From Methanobacterium sp. (GTDB lineage Archaea; Methanobacteriota; Methanobacteria; Methanobacteriales; Methanobacteriaceae), in NCBI GenBank assembly GCA_020855015.1, contig JAHKLP010000010.1, positions 1 through 40,393 on the forward strand: 40,393 nucleotides of DNA. Direction: 5' to 3'. The translations under genes and the position numbers were made by a program. Positions 9,628-17,700 of this stretch are shown here, piece by piece (within the stretch, counting starts at the first letter, position 1; the number at the start of each line of letters is the position of its first letter). A model generated the notes under the pieces. It had not been told where the DNA came from, did no database searches, and worked only from the letters and a program-made list of their open reading frames with translations.

Positions 9628-10275
9628 ATGATCATTGACCCCCACATTCACAGCACATACTCTGGAGACTCTACCGCATCTGTTAAAGACATTATTAAAC
9701 ATTCCCGTAAAATTGGCTTAGATGCCATTGCTATTGCTGACCATAATTCTCTCAAGGGTTCTGAAGAAGCTTTAAAAGAATTTGGAAAAATGGATGATCT
9801 GGTGATCATCCCCGCCATGGAAATTTCAACTACAAAGGGACATATTGTGGCCCTGGGCATAAGCGAAGAAATACCCAAGGGAATCTCCCCTGAGGAAACT
9901 ATTGAACTCATCAGAATTCAGGGAGGAATTGCTGTGGCAGCCCATCCCTTTGTAACTTACCGGGAAGGACTGTTCACCCAAGTAAAATATGTGGATGTGG
10001 ATGCCATGGAAACCCTAAACTCACGTTACATTTTCGGATACTCTAACTGGCGAGCCAAAAAAATGGCCAAAGAGAAGAAAATTCCCCAAATCGGTGCTAG
10101 TGATGCCCACTTTCTGGGAGCTATTGGCAGTTGTGTTACCCAACTGGAAGCAGATTTCTCTGTGGATAGTATACTTAAAGGAATACTATCTGGGAAGACG
10201 AATGTTTTTGGAGATCGTACTCCCCTACCACTCATCCTGAAAGAAGTTATAAACAAGAAGATCCGTCGAATTTAG
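9628..10275 (+). CDS. PHP-domain phosphoesterase
   Basis: The 215-residue protein has the PHP metal motifs in order: DPHIHSTYSGD (residues 4-14), ADHNSLKG (~37-44), EIS (~66), AAHPFVTYREG (~103-113) and SDAHFLG (~158-164). These hold two or three metal ions used for phosphoester hydrolysis. Small stand-alone PHP proteins include histidinol phosphatase-like and nucleotide or RNA 5'-phosphatases; I cannot choose. It starts 3 nt after the DUF1786 stop, so the two are co-translated. Confidence 0.85.
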   Translation: MIIDPHIHSTYSGDSTASVKDIIKHSRKIGLDAIAIADHNSLKGSEEALKEFGKMDDLVIIPAMEISTTKGHIVALGISEEIPKGISPEETIELIRIQGGIAVAAHPFVTYREGLFTQVKYVDVDAMETLNSRYIFGYSNWRAKKMAKEKKIPQIGASDAHFLGAIGSCVTQLEADFSVDSILKGILSGKTNVFGDRTPLPLILKEVINKKIRRI

Positions 10276-10276
10276 A

Positions 10277-10291
10277 TCTTTTTTATTTTTT
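10277..10291 (+). terminator. T-rich terminator after the PHP gene
   Basis: The sequence just after the PHP stop reads ATCTTTTTTATTTTTTAG, two six-T runs. It separates the PHP gene from the DUF63 promoter. Confidence 0.5.
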
Positions 10292-10307
10292 AGCAAGTTA
10301 AGATAAG

Positions 10308-10316
10308 TTTAAATAT
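10308..10316 (+). promoter_or_regulatory. TATA box of a leaderless DUF63 transcript
   Basis: TTTAAATAT is centred about 26 nt before the DUF63 ATG, and no ribosome binding site lies between. This spacing predicts that transcription begins at or within a base or two of the start codon. Confidence 0.5.
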
Positions 10317-10337
10317 TCCCAGCCCCTATTTAGTGCC

Positions 10338-11132
10338 ATGGTATTTGATTCTATCCTACATTACATCCAGGAGAACTTTATCTACCTGCACCCTGGTTAC
10401 ACTACACTGAATACAATTGTATTTGGCATAATATTGGGCCTGGTAATTCTCCTAATAATCAGAATGTTCAGATGGATAGATAAAGATCCTAAAGATCTTT
10501 TCATACCACTAATTCCCTTCATATTCTTCGGATCCAGTGCTCGTGCACTGGTAGATAATGGAATATATCCCTTAACCTACATCCTGGTAACTCCAGGCAT
10601 ATATGTTTTAACTGGTCTATCCGCCATCTTTACATTATTAATATCAGTTTTAATTGAACGTAAGACTGATTGGGATTATCGTTATATTATATTTGCAGTT
10701 GGAGCAGTTATGTGCCTTCCAAATATATATTACGCTCAGCACATCAATCCAGCTGCGACTTTACAGATTCTAGGCTCATGGGCTCTGGCTTCTGCTCCAT
10801 TCGTTTTATTGAGCCGAAAGTGGAGTCTATTAAAGGATAAATTTAATTTAAGTGTTCTTTTAGCCCATTTGTTAGATGCAAGCACCACTTTTATAGCTGT
10901 GGATTACTACGGCTATGGCGAACAGCACGTTCTACCCAACGCACTAACTCAGCTAGCAGACACTGCCATTGTAATGTATCCCTTGAAAATAGCAGTAATA
11001 TTACCTGCTCTTTATCTTACAGATACTTATGTTGAAGATAGAACCATTCGTAACATGTTGAAATTGGCCATATTTATTTTAGGCTTGGCACCAGGCCTCA
11101 GAAACTTCCTGAGCTTGATTATGGGAACATAA
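10338..11132 (+). CDS. DUF63 membrane protein
   Basis: This 264-residue integral membrane protein belongs to the archaeal DUF63 family. I count about seven hydrophobic segments, including residues ~25-43, 55-70, 80-103 and 118-130, and the conserved stretch HLLDASTTFIAVDYYGYGEQHVLPN near 178-202. The function is not known; the conserved polar residues within the membrane part suggest an enzyme or transporter. The gene appears to be a single, leaderless unit upstream of leuA (107-nt gap). Confidence 0.85.
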   Translation: MVFDSILHYIQENFIYLHPGYTTLNTIVFGIILGLVILLIIRMFRWIDKDPKDLFIPLIPFIFFGSSARALVDNGIYPLTYILVTPGIYVLTGLSAIFTLLISVLIERKTDWDYRYIIFAVGAVMCLPNIYYAQHINPAATLQILGSWALASAPFVLLSRKWSLLKDKFNLSVLLAHLLDASTTFIAVDYYGYGEQHVLPNALTQLADTAIVMYPLKIAVILPALYLTDTYVEDRTIRNMLKLAIFILGLAPGLRNFLSLIMGT

Positions 11133-11239
11133 TTATCAACTCCAGAGTCAAGTTCAAATAGATATTATTTTAACACAATTTTTTTATTGGGTCCCATCTA
11201 AAGATCAAATTATCATGTCAAACCATACGGGGTCTTCCC

Positions 11240-12757
11240 ATGTACATAGATGAGTTAAAAAAAGAAATGAAAATACCTGAAAAGGTGCGAATATTTGACA
11301 CTACCCTTCGAGATGGTGAGCAAACGCCAGGGGTAGCTATAACGCCGGATGAAAAGATCAGAATAGCCAAAAGGCTGGATCGCTTAGGTGTGGATGTTAT
11401 AGAGGTTGGATTTCCAGCTGCATCACTGGGTGAGAGAAAAGCTGCCCAGGAAATTAAAAGTCTGGGTCTGAAAACGCAGGTTTGTGGTTTGGCAAGAGTA
11501 CTGCAGGAAGATCTGGATGCAGCCCTTGAATCTGATGTGGATTACATTCACACCTTTATTGGAACATCTCCCCTTCACCGAGAATATAAATTAAAAATGG
11601 ATCAGGACGAAATTCTCCGAAAGTCAGTGGAAGCAGTGGAGTACATTAAAGACCATGGAATAATAGCCGAATTTTCAGCAGAAGATGCTACACGAACTGA
11701 ACTGGAATTCCTCCAAAAAATTTACTCGGCAGTGGAAGAAGCAGGAGCTGATGTAATCAATGTTCCAGATACAGTAGGAGTCATGGTCCCGGTATCCATG
11801 CATAAACTCATAACTGACATCAAGAAAACGGTTAACATCCCAATCAGTGTTCACTGCCATGATGATTTTGGTCTGGCTGTTGCCAACAGCCTCTCAGCAG
11901 TGGAAGCCGGTGCCCAACAAGTCCATGCAACAATCAATGGTTTAGGCGAAAGAGCAGGGAATACCTCCCTGGAAGAGGTTGTAATGGCCCTTATGATCAA
12001 TTATGGAGTTAAAACAAACATCAACACAGAACTTTTAGTGGGCACTTCAGAATTGGTTTCCAGAATTACTGGAGTAAAAATGCCCCCTAATAAGGCTATT
12101 GTGGGGGATAACGCCTTTGCCCATGAGGCAGGAATACACGTCCACGGAGTTCTGCAGAAAGCAGAGACATATGAGCCCTTAAAGCCAGAGATGGTTGGTC
12201 ACACCCGACGTATAGTCATGGGAAAACATACTGGAGCCCGCGCCATAAGGTCTAAACTGGATGATTATGGAATTGAAATGGACGAAGACCAGTTCTGCAG
12301 TTTATACGACCAAGTGAAAAAACTGGGCGACAAGGGGAAAATGGTGACTGACGCTGATCTGCAAGCACTGGCCGAAACAGTAATAGGAAGGCCTAAAGAG
12401 GAAAAAGTTAGATTAGAAGGTTTTACAGTCATAACAGGGGACAACGTACTTCCCACTGCAACAGTCAAACTTAATATTGATGGCCAAATTAAAACTGCAG
12501 CCAAGACTGGGGTGGGCCCTGTTGATGCGGCCATAAATGCAATTCAAAGTTTAGTGAGAGAAACAGCGGACATAGAGCTTAAAGAATACCATATTGAGGC
12601 AATAACAGGTGGTACAAATGCCCTTGCTGAGGTATTTGTAATTCTAGCCGATAAAGAAGGTAGCAGTGCCACAGGCAGATCTACGGTGGAAGATGTAGTT
12701 ATGGCAAGTGTCGAAGCCGTTTTAGATGCTATAAATAAGATTCTTATGGAGAGATAA
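11240..12757 (+). CDS. leuA: 2-isopropylmalate synthase (LeuA/CimA family)
   Basis: The 505-residue protein starts with the family signature FDTTLRDGEQTPG (residues 19-31), has the HCHDDFGLAVANS metal motif near 208-220, NGLGERAGNTSLEE near 233-246, and a C-terminal LeuA dimer (feedback) domain from ~370. It condenses acetyl-CoA with a 2-oxoacid. The segments VIEVGFPAAS, HTFIGTSP and VNVPDTVG look more like archaeal LeuA than citramalate synthase CimA, which usually has other residues there, so I favour 2-isopropylmalate synthase; CimA remains possible, while AksA is unlikely because that enzyme is shorter. A weak GGGG site precedes the ATG. Confidence 0.85.
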   Translation: MYIDELKKEMKIPEKVRIFDTTLRDGEQTPGVAITPDEKIRIAKRLDRLGVDVIEVGFPAASLGERKAAQEIKSLGLKTQVCGLARVLQEDLDAALESDVDYIHTFIGTSPLHREYKLKMDQDEILRKSVEAVEYIKDHGIIAEFSAEDATRTELEFLQKIYSAVEEAGADVINVPDTVGVMVPVSMHKLITDIKKTVNIPISVHCHDDFGLAVANSLSAVEAGAQQVHATINGLGERAGNTSLEEVVMALMINYGVKTNINTELLVGTSELVSRITGVKMPPNKAIVGDNAFAHEAGIHVHGVLQKAETYEPLKPEMVGHTRRIVMGKHTGARAIRSKLDDYGIEMDEDQFCSLYDQVKKLGDKGKMVTDADLQALAETVIGRPKEEKVRLEGFTVITGDNVLPTATVKLNIDGQIKTAAKTGVGPVDAAINAIQSLVRETADIELKEYHIEAITGGTNALAEVFVILADKEGSSATGRSTVEDVVMASVEAVLDAINKILMER

Positions 12758-12803
12758 AACTGGGAATTATTACTACTTTAAGAATCCTTATATTAAAGCA
12801 ATG

Positions 12804-12829
12804 ATATACTAAAAATAACAATAGTATAT
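12804..12829. repeat. Inverted repeat in the promoter of the first receiver-PAS gene
   Basis: ATATACT (12804-12810) and AGTATAT (12823-12829) are exact reverse complements 12 nt apart, and TATTAAAG recurs nearby (about 12790 and 12827). Lying 44-69 nt before the GTG start, it overlaps the expected TATA region and could be an operator. Confidence 0.4.
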
Positions 12830-12872
12830 TAAAGTAAAAATGATTGTTTAGAAGTTCAGGAGTGCAGATGGA

Positions 12873-13613
12873 GTGACTCATGCAACTATTCTGGTGGTGG
12901 AAGATGAAAGAATCACTGCCGAAGATATCAAAGCTGGACTGAAATTTGCCGGCTATAAAGTACCAGTAATTTGTTCTACAGGAGAAGACGCTGTTCGTCA
13001 AGCAGCAAGGCTGGAGCCTGATTTAATTTTGATGGATATTAAGTTAAAGGGAGAAATAGATGGTATTGAGGCAGCTGCAGAGATAAGAAAGGTACAAGAT
13101 ATTCCTGTAATCTACCTAACAGCTTATTCTGATGAAAAAACAGTTGAAAGAGCTAAACTAACCGAACCATCCGGATTTTTGGTTAAAGGCCAGGGAATGT
13201 TAAGCAAACCATTTGAAGAGAGTGAGCTTCATGCTGCTATAGAAATAACTCTTTACAGACACCAAATGGAAAAGGAACACGATCAAATTTCTGCGGCCAT
13301 GTTACAGAAAACATCAGAAGCAGTTATTGCCACAAACTCTACAGGCCAAATCAGATTTATCAATGCCTTAGCTGAGAATTTAACTGGTTGGACTAAGGCA
13401 GAAGCTCTGGGAAAGGATTTAAAAGAAGTATTTTTGCCTCTGAAAGAAGTCATCCGTGAATGTTCACTGGAAGAAGTCCTAGCATCAGATGAGCATCCTG
13501 AGTTAATTTCTCGCAGTGGAACCCATGTAAAGGTAGAAGGTACCATTACTCCTATTAAAGATTACAAACAGCGTGTAAATGGCCTTGTAGTGGCTTTCAA
13601 CGCAAAAAAATAA
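12873..13613 (+). CDS. Response regulator with receiver and PAS domains
   Basis: Residues 1-125 are a CheY-like receiver with the acidic pair E10-D11, phosphoacceptor D55 (LILMDIKL), the TAYSD switch at 83-87 and the lysine of KPFEE at 112. Residues ~140-246 form a PAS sensor domain (EAVIATNSTGQIRFINALAENLTGW). No kinase, GGDEF or DNA-binding output is present, so it likely relays to a partner protein. It starts with GTG, 8 nt after AGGAGTG. A seven-residue insertion lengthens the loop before KPF. The next gene is a close paralogue in tandem. Confidence 0.88.
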   Translation: MTHATILVVEDERITAEDIKAGLKFAGYKVPVICSTGEDAVRQAARLEPDLILMDIKLKGEIDGIEAAAEIRKVQDIPVIYLTAYSDEKTVERAKLTEPSGFLVKGQGMLSKPFEESELHAAIEITLYRHQMEKEHDQISAAMLQKTSEAVIATNSTGQIRFINALAENLTGWTKAEALGKDLKEVFLPLKEVIRECSLEEVLASDEHPELISRSGTHVKVEGTITPIKDYKQRVNGLVVAFNAKK

Positions 13614-13655
13614 TTACGCTACATATAGGGGAGTTAAACAGGGGAGGTAAATGAA

Positions 13656-14414
13656 GTGTCAATTGCTAATATTTTAATAGTTGAAGACGAAAGAATAACT
13701 GCTGAAGATATGAAAAAAGCTCTGAATAGTGTTGGTTATCATGTTCCAGCTATTGTTTCTTCAGGTGAGGAGGCTATTAAAGTCTCAGAGGAAATACAAC
13801 CAGATCTGGTTATTATGGATATAAAACTGGAAGGAGAGATGGATGGTATTGAGGCGGCAGAAAAAATCCGATCCAAGTTTGGCATTCCCATTATATATCT
13901 AACAGCTTATTCTGATGAAAAAACAGTTCAAAGAGCAAAAATAACTGAGCCTTCAGGTTTTATTCTAAAACAACCATATGGATTTCTACGCAAACCTTTT
14001 GAAGAGAGCGAACTTAACACTGCTATTGAAATAACCCTATATAGGCATCGGCTGGAAAAAAGACTCCGCAAACATGATCAATGGTTAGGGGCTATGCTTA
14101 GGAGCATAAGTGACGCGGTCATCGCCACTGATCCCCAGGGACAAGTGCGTTTTATGAATTCCATGGCTGAAGAACTAACTGGATGGCTGGAAGAAGATGC
14201 TTTAGGTCATGATGTCCGCGATATATTCAAACCAATGGGCTACAAGTTTCCCATGGGGGAAAACATCAACTTGAAGGCAGAATCTTCATTCAACAGGGTT
14301 TTACTTACAGCCAAGGATGAAACCACCCGTACTGTTGATGGTAGTGTAACACCCATTAATAACATTGAGGGCAAAATGGATGGTTTTGTGGTAATATTCC
14401 GATCAGTGGAATAA
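13656..14414 (+). CDS. Response regulator with receiver and PAS domains (tandem paralogue)
   Basis: This 252-residue protein has the same layout as its upstream neighbour: receiver with E10-D11, D55 (LVIMDIKL), TAYSD and K113 (KPFEESEL), then a PAS domain from ~140 (SDAVIATDPQGQVRFMNSMAEELTGW). Start is GTG at 13656, 7 nt after GGAGGT. The receiver loop carries an eight-residue insertion that looks like a copy of the adjacent motif (PSGFILK followed by PYGFLRK). The pair probably arose by gene duplication; they are 42 nt apart and likely co-transcribed. No histidine kinase is in the window. Confidence 0.88.
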   Translation: MSIANILIVEDERITAEDMKKALNSVGYHVPAIVSSGEEAIKVSEEIQPDLVIMDIKLEGEMDGIEAAEKIRSKFGIPIIYLTAYSDEKTVQRAKITEPSGFILKQPYGFLRKPFEESELNTAIEITLYRHRLEKRLRKHDQWLGAMLRSISDAVIATDPQGQVRFMNSMAEELTGWLEEDALGHDVRDIFKPMGYKFPMGENINLKAESSFNRVLLTAKDETTRTVDGSVTPINNIEGKMDGFVVIFRSVE

Positions 14415-14716
14415 AAATTCCATTAAACCATTAATACAAAGTTTTGAGATTAATTAAAAAGAATTATAATTGCAATATGCCCTATAATATTAATTAATCT
14501 ATTTATTAATGCTGATACGTAAATTTCTATCACATCTATTTTTTCTAGGGTTTAAATTAGGTTAAAAGCTATTTTCACACCTCATATTGATATATTTCTA
14601 ATATTTTGATTTTTTGCTTTCATAAAGGCTTTTATTTCCTCAAAGAACAGTGTGCATAAAATATATATAATACTAGTAACACAAAACAACCATAGTATAT
14701 TCATGGAGGTTAAGTG
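14415..14716. other. Intergenic stretch upstream of alba
   Basis: About 300 nt without a gene. It holds a perfect 10-bp inverted repeat (AGATTAATTA at 14447-14456, TAATTAATCT at 14491-14500), T-rich tracts that may end the receiver-PAS transcript, and the alba promoter near 14659-14670. I see no RNA gene or short frame with a ribosome binding site. Confidence 0.5.
14659..14670 (+). promoter_or_regulatory. TATA box of alba
   Basis: AAATATATATAA is a strong archaeal TATA box. Transcription would begin near 14690, leaving a short leader with GGAGGT at 14705-14710 before the ATG at 14717. Confidence 0.55.
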
Positions 14717-15001
14717 ATGTCAGAGGAAAATGTGGTGTACATTGGAAACAAGCCGGTAATGAACTATGTATTAGCTGTAGTAACACAGATGAACGGCGGC
14801 ACTAATGAAGTAATACTCAAAGCAAGGGGAAGAGCTATTTCCAGGGCAGTTGATGTTGCAGAAATAGTCAGAAACAGATTCATAACCGACGTGACTATTG
14901 GAAGCATCGACATATGCACTGAAGAAATCATGAATAATGAGGGAACTTCAACCAATGTTTCTGCCATTGAAATACAGCTTTCAAAGGAGTTCAGTAAATA
15001 G
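14717..15001 (+). CDS. albA: Chromatin protein Alba
   Basis: The 94-residue basic protein is Alba, an abundant dimeric DNA/RNA-binding chromatin protein of archaea. The core motif NKPVMNYVLAVVTQM (residues 11-25) and KARGRAISRAVDVAEIVRNRF (~36-56) are clear. GTG at 14714 is in frame, but GGAGGT lies 6 nt before the ATG at 14717. Compared with Sulfolobus Alba (IGKKPVMNYV), the first lysine, the acetylation site there, is Asn here, while the second is kept. The gene is monocistronic with its own promoter and terminator, as expected for a highly expressed protein. Confidence 0.95.
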   Translation: MSEENVVYIGNKPVMNYVLAVVTQMNGGTNEVILKARGRAISRAVDVAEIVRNRFITDVTIGSIDICTEEIMNNEGTSTNVSAIEIQLSKEFSK

Positions 15002-15006
15002 TTAAT

Positions 15007-15031
15007 AAACCTCCCAGGTTTTATTTTTTTT
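15007..15031 (+). terminator. Hairpin plus T-run terminator after alba
   Basis: AAACCT-CCC-AGGTTT forms a short six-pair hairpin followed by TATTTTTTTT. It begins 5 nt after the alba stop. Confidence 0.65.
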
Positions 15032-15135
15032 AGATTTTTTTCGCATAATGACATATCCATTTTCCTTGATTTAGGATAAAGCGCATTGCGATATACTCAA
15101 AATAAAATTAAAATCAAAAAATAAAATAAAATGTT

Positions 15136-15169
15136 GACAGAAGTCTGTTTTAAACAAATTTCTTCTGTC
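15136..15169 (-). terminator. Inverted repeat after the propeller gene
   Basis: GACAGAAG (15136-15143) and CTTCTGTC (15162-15169) are exact reverse complements around an 18-nt AT-rich loop. On the minus strand the stem is followed by T-rich sequence (15077-15133), which fits termination of the propeller gene that ends at 15208. Confidence 0.5.
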
Positions 15170-15207
15170 TAATCTGTTTTTTAGAAAATATTCTTAGGAA
15201 AAAATAG

Positions 15208-16446
15208 TTATTCAGATTTTTTCCTTCGGTTCCTGATCGTTCTAACTGCTACCAGGAAAACCACCAGGATTACTAGAGCACCTACTAGGTAGTAAGTATA
15301 TATGGATGTTGGACCGTTCATTTTGTCGTTGTTCAGGGCATACAGGGCCCCATCACCTGCACCGATATAGATCATGTTTCCATAAACTGCGGGTGATGAT
15401 TGTATGGCTTGATTAATTATACCATAACCCGGATTATAATTCCATTCAAGGTTCCCATTATACTTATTTACTATGTAAACAGTGCCTCCATCCGATCCGA
15501 AGACTATTTTATTATCCACAACGGCGGCCGATGTTTTTACAGCTCCACTGGCATTATAGCTCCACTTTTCTGCTCCGTTTCGAGTGTCTAAGCACATCAT
15601 TTTACCATTATCAGCGCCCACAAAAAGGCTGTTGTCATTGGTGTCAATGGTTGGGGAGGAGGCTACTGGTTTTCCCATATCATAGTTCCATTTGAGTGTC
15701 CCATTATTGGTATTAATGGCATATAATTTACCATCATCTGATCCAACGTACACAACATTATTCATCACAGCTGGGGACGATTGTACCTTATCTCCGGTGG
15801 TATATTCCCATTTTTTATCACCATTTTCTTTGTTTAGGGCGTATATTTTGCCATCATCAGAACCTACCATCAAATAATCACCAGAGATTATGGGGGAAGA
15901 TTTAACGGCGTTACCAGTATTATATTCCCATTTTTTAGTCCCGTTTGATTTATATATGGCATAAACTCTTCCATCATTTGAACCAACATATACCATGTTG
16001 TTACTAACTAATGGTGAGGATTCTAAGGAATTACCACTTTTATATTTCCATTTAACATCGCCGTTTTTAATATCTTGTGCGTAGAGGTATCCATCTTTTG
16101 ATCCCACATATAAATAGTCTCCTGATATTGAAGGGGATGACACTACGGCTCCGTCAGTTTTATAATCCCATAATTTGGTCCCATCTTCCAGGTTAACTGC
16201 ATATATATGACCATCTGATGATCCGAAATATGCTACTTTATTTAAAATGGCTGGTGATGACTTGATTGAACCTTGAGTACTGAAATACCAGACGGTGGGA
16301 GTGAAATCAGCGGGCTGATCAAGATATCCGGTGCGCTGGGCGTTTTCATGGAACATATTCCAATCTGCTCCTGCCACCGCAACTGGTGATGCCAAAAGGC
16401 AGGTTATCATAAATCCTAATAAGATTTGTTTTCTTTTAATGTTCAT
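15208..16446 (-). CDS. Secreted, membrane-anchored PQQ-like beta-propeller protein
   Basis: The 412-residue protein has a signal peptide (MNIKRKQILLGFMITCLLAS, likely cleaved after AVAGA), eight repeats of about 40 residues, each of the form SSPxxxxxxxYVGSxDGxxYAxxxxxGxxxW, then a C-terminal membrane helix near 385-403 (YYLVGALVILVVFLVAV) and a basic tail. It should be an eight-bladed propeller on the outer face of the membrane. True PQQ catalysis is doubtful because only the structural repeat is seen. ATG at 16446 follows GGTGAT by 4 nt; the GTG at 16455 overlaps that site. It follows the ABC-2 permease gene by 47 nt and may share its transcript. Confidence 0.85.
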   Translation of the reverse strand: MNIKRKQILLGFMITCLLASPVAVAGADWNMFHENAQRTGYLDQPADFTPTVWYFSTQGSIKSSPAILNKVAYFGSSDGHIYAVNLEDGTKLWDYKTDGAVVSSPSISGDYLYVGSKDGYLYAQDIKNGDVKWKYKSGNSLESSPLVSNNMVYVGSNDGRVYAIYKSNGTKKWEYNTGNAVKSSPIISGDYLMVGSDDGKIYALNKENGDKKWEYTTGDKVQSSPAVMNNVVYVGSDDGKLYAINTNNGTLKWNYDMGKPVASSPTIDTNDNSLFVGADNGKMMCLDTRNGAEKWSYNASGAVKTSAAVVDNKIVFGSDGGTVYIVNKYNGNLEWNYNPGYGIINQAIQSSPAVYGNMIYIGAGDGALYALNNDKMNGPTSIYTYYLVGALVILVVFLVAVRTIRNRRKKSE

Positions 16447-16493
16447 TATTATCACCTAATTCTATTATTACATTCTTAATTAGCTTTAATCTC

Positions 16494-17699
16494 CTAAATA
16501 TCTCTGTTAAACCTGGTTACGCCCATTGCAAAGAACAGCAGTGTAAAACCCAGAAGAACAGCTATATCGATCCATATATCCCCTATACTTGCACCTTTTA
16601 ACATAACTCCCCGCATTGCGTCATTTGCATAGGTTAAAGGTGCTATGTATGCTATTTTTTGAAATATCCAGGGCATGGTTTCCAAAGGATAGAAAACTCC
16701 TGATATGAACATCATGGGCATACTAAATGGCATCACCATTTGCACGTAATCTTCCTGAGTACCAACCCTTGCGGAAACCATTATACCGAAACCTACAAAA
16801 CACAAGGCTATCAGTATTAGCAGGAGTATAGTAAGTAACATACTACCGGATATGGTAATGTTGAACAGTAATATGGCTGAACCAAGCAGTATCATGGCAG
16901 TTGTGGTCTGAATGACCAGTCTTGATATTATTTTACCTGCTACCACTGTAGAAACGCTGGTTGGGGTCATGAAAAGCCTGGCAAGTTCTCCTCGCTCTCT
17001 TTCACCTGCCAAAGACTCTCCCATGCTCATCATTGCTCCCATCATAACTGTCATGGCCAGTATCGCGGGTACAAGGAAGTCAATATATTTAGTGTCTCCA
17101 TAGATCTTATTGACTTGAAAGTTAATGGAGTTCATAATGTTCTGGAAGTTAATGGACGATAGTGATGAGCTGGGTTGGACACCTTGAGATTGTACCTGGA
17201 TAGATGATGAAGGGGTTGTGGATTGACTTTGTAATGCTTCAAGCTTTTTCATTCCAATTTGAGAAGATATCTCGCTGAATAGGGCTTGTGTTGCTGGGAC
17301 CAACATTTGTGTGGCCATCTGATCTGATGAATCAACATAAACCACCACCGACTTGGAGTTACTAGTGTTAAGATTTTCATAATCAGGAGGTAGTAGAATG
17401 GCTGCTTTAACCTGACCTGACTCAACCATCTCCCGACCTCGTTGTGGGTCACTGATAATATCCTGTACATTGTATAGTGACATTCCTTTAACGGCATTTA
17501 ATGTAGCATCGGTTACAGGACCATCTGTCTGTTTTACTATCACCACAGGAATGTTTTCGATTTCTCCTCCCATACCGTAACCGAAAAGCGCGATCATAAG
17601 TATTGGGAATAGTATTATGGAAAATAAACGTGGTTTATGTCTCCAAAGAACCAGCAAGTCTTTTTTAATCATCCACCATATTTTCTTGGTTTCGGACAT
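16494..17699 (-). CDS. ABC-2 type exporter permease
   Basis: The 401-residue membrane protein has one N-terminal helix (~residues 24-42), a large external domain (~45-210) and five or six C-terminal helices, the layout of ABC-2 (YhgE/DrrB-like) exporters. The conserved cytoplasmic loop GESLAGERERGELARLFMTPTS lies near 228-249. It pairs with the ATPase gene immediately upstream (stop and start one base apart), so they form one transporter. The exported substrate, drug or cell-envelope component, is unknown. Confidence 0.9.
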   Translation of the reverse strand: MSETKKIWWMIKKDLLVLWRHKPRLFSIILFPILMIALFGYGMGGEIENIPVVIVKQTDGPVTDATLNAVKGMSLYNVQDIISDPQRGREMVESGQVKAAILLPPDYENLNTSNSKSVVVYVDSSDQMATQMLVPATQALFSEISSQIGMKKLEALQSQSTTPSSSIQVQSQGVQPSSSLSSINFQNIMNSINFQVNKIYGDTKYIDFLVPAILAMTVMMGAMMSMGESLAGERERGELARLFMTPTSVSTVVAGKIISRLVIQTTTAMILLGSAILLFNITISGSMLLTILLLILIALCFVGFGIMVSARVGTQEDYVQMVMPFSMPMMFISGVFYPLETMPWIFQKIAYIAPLTYANDAMRGVMLKGASIGDIWIDIAVLLGFTLLFFAMGVTRFNRDI

Positions 17700-17700
17700 T

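Noticed and set aside
11240..12757. Homocitrate synthase AksA
   Set aside because: The C-terminal LeuA dimer domain and 505-residue length do not fit AksA, which is about 390 residues.
14641..14713. Possible small RNA or riboswitch before alba
   Set aside because: Only a TATA box and a short leader are visible; no stable fold or known aptamer pattern is recognised.
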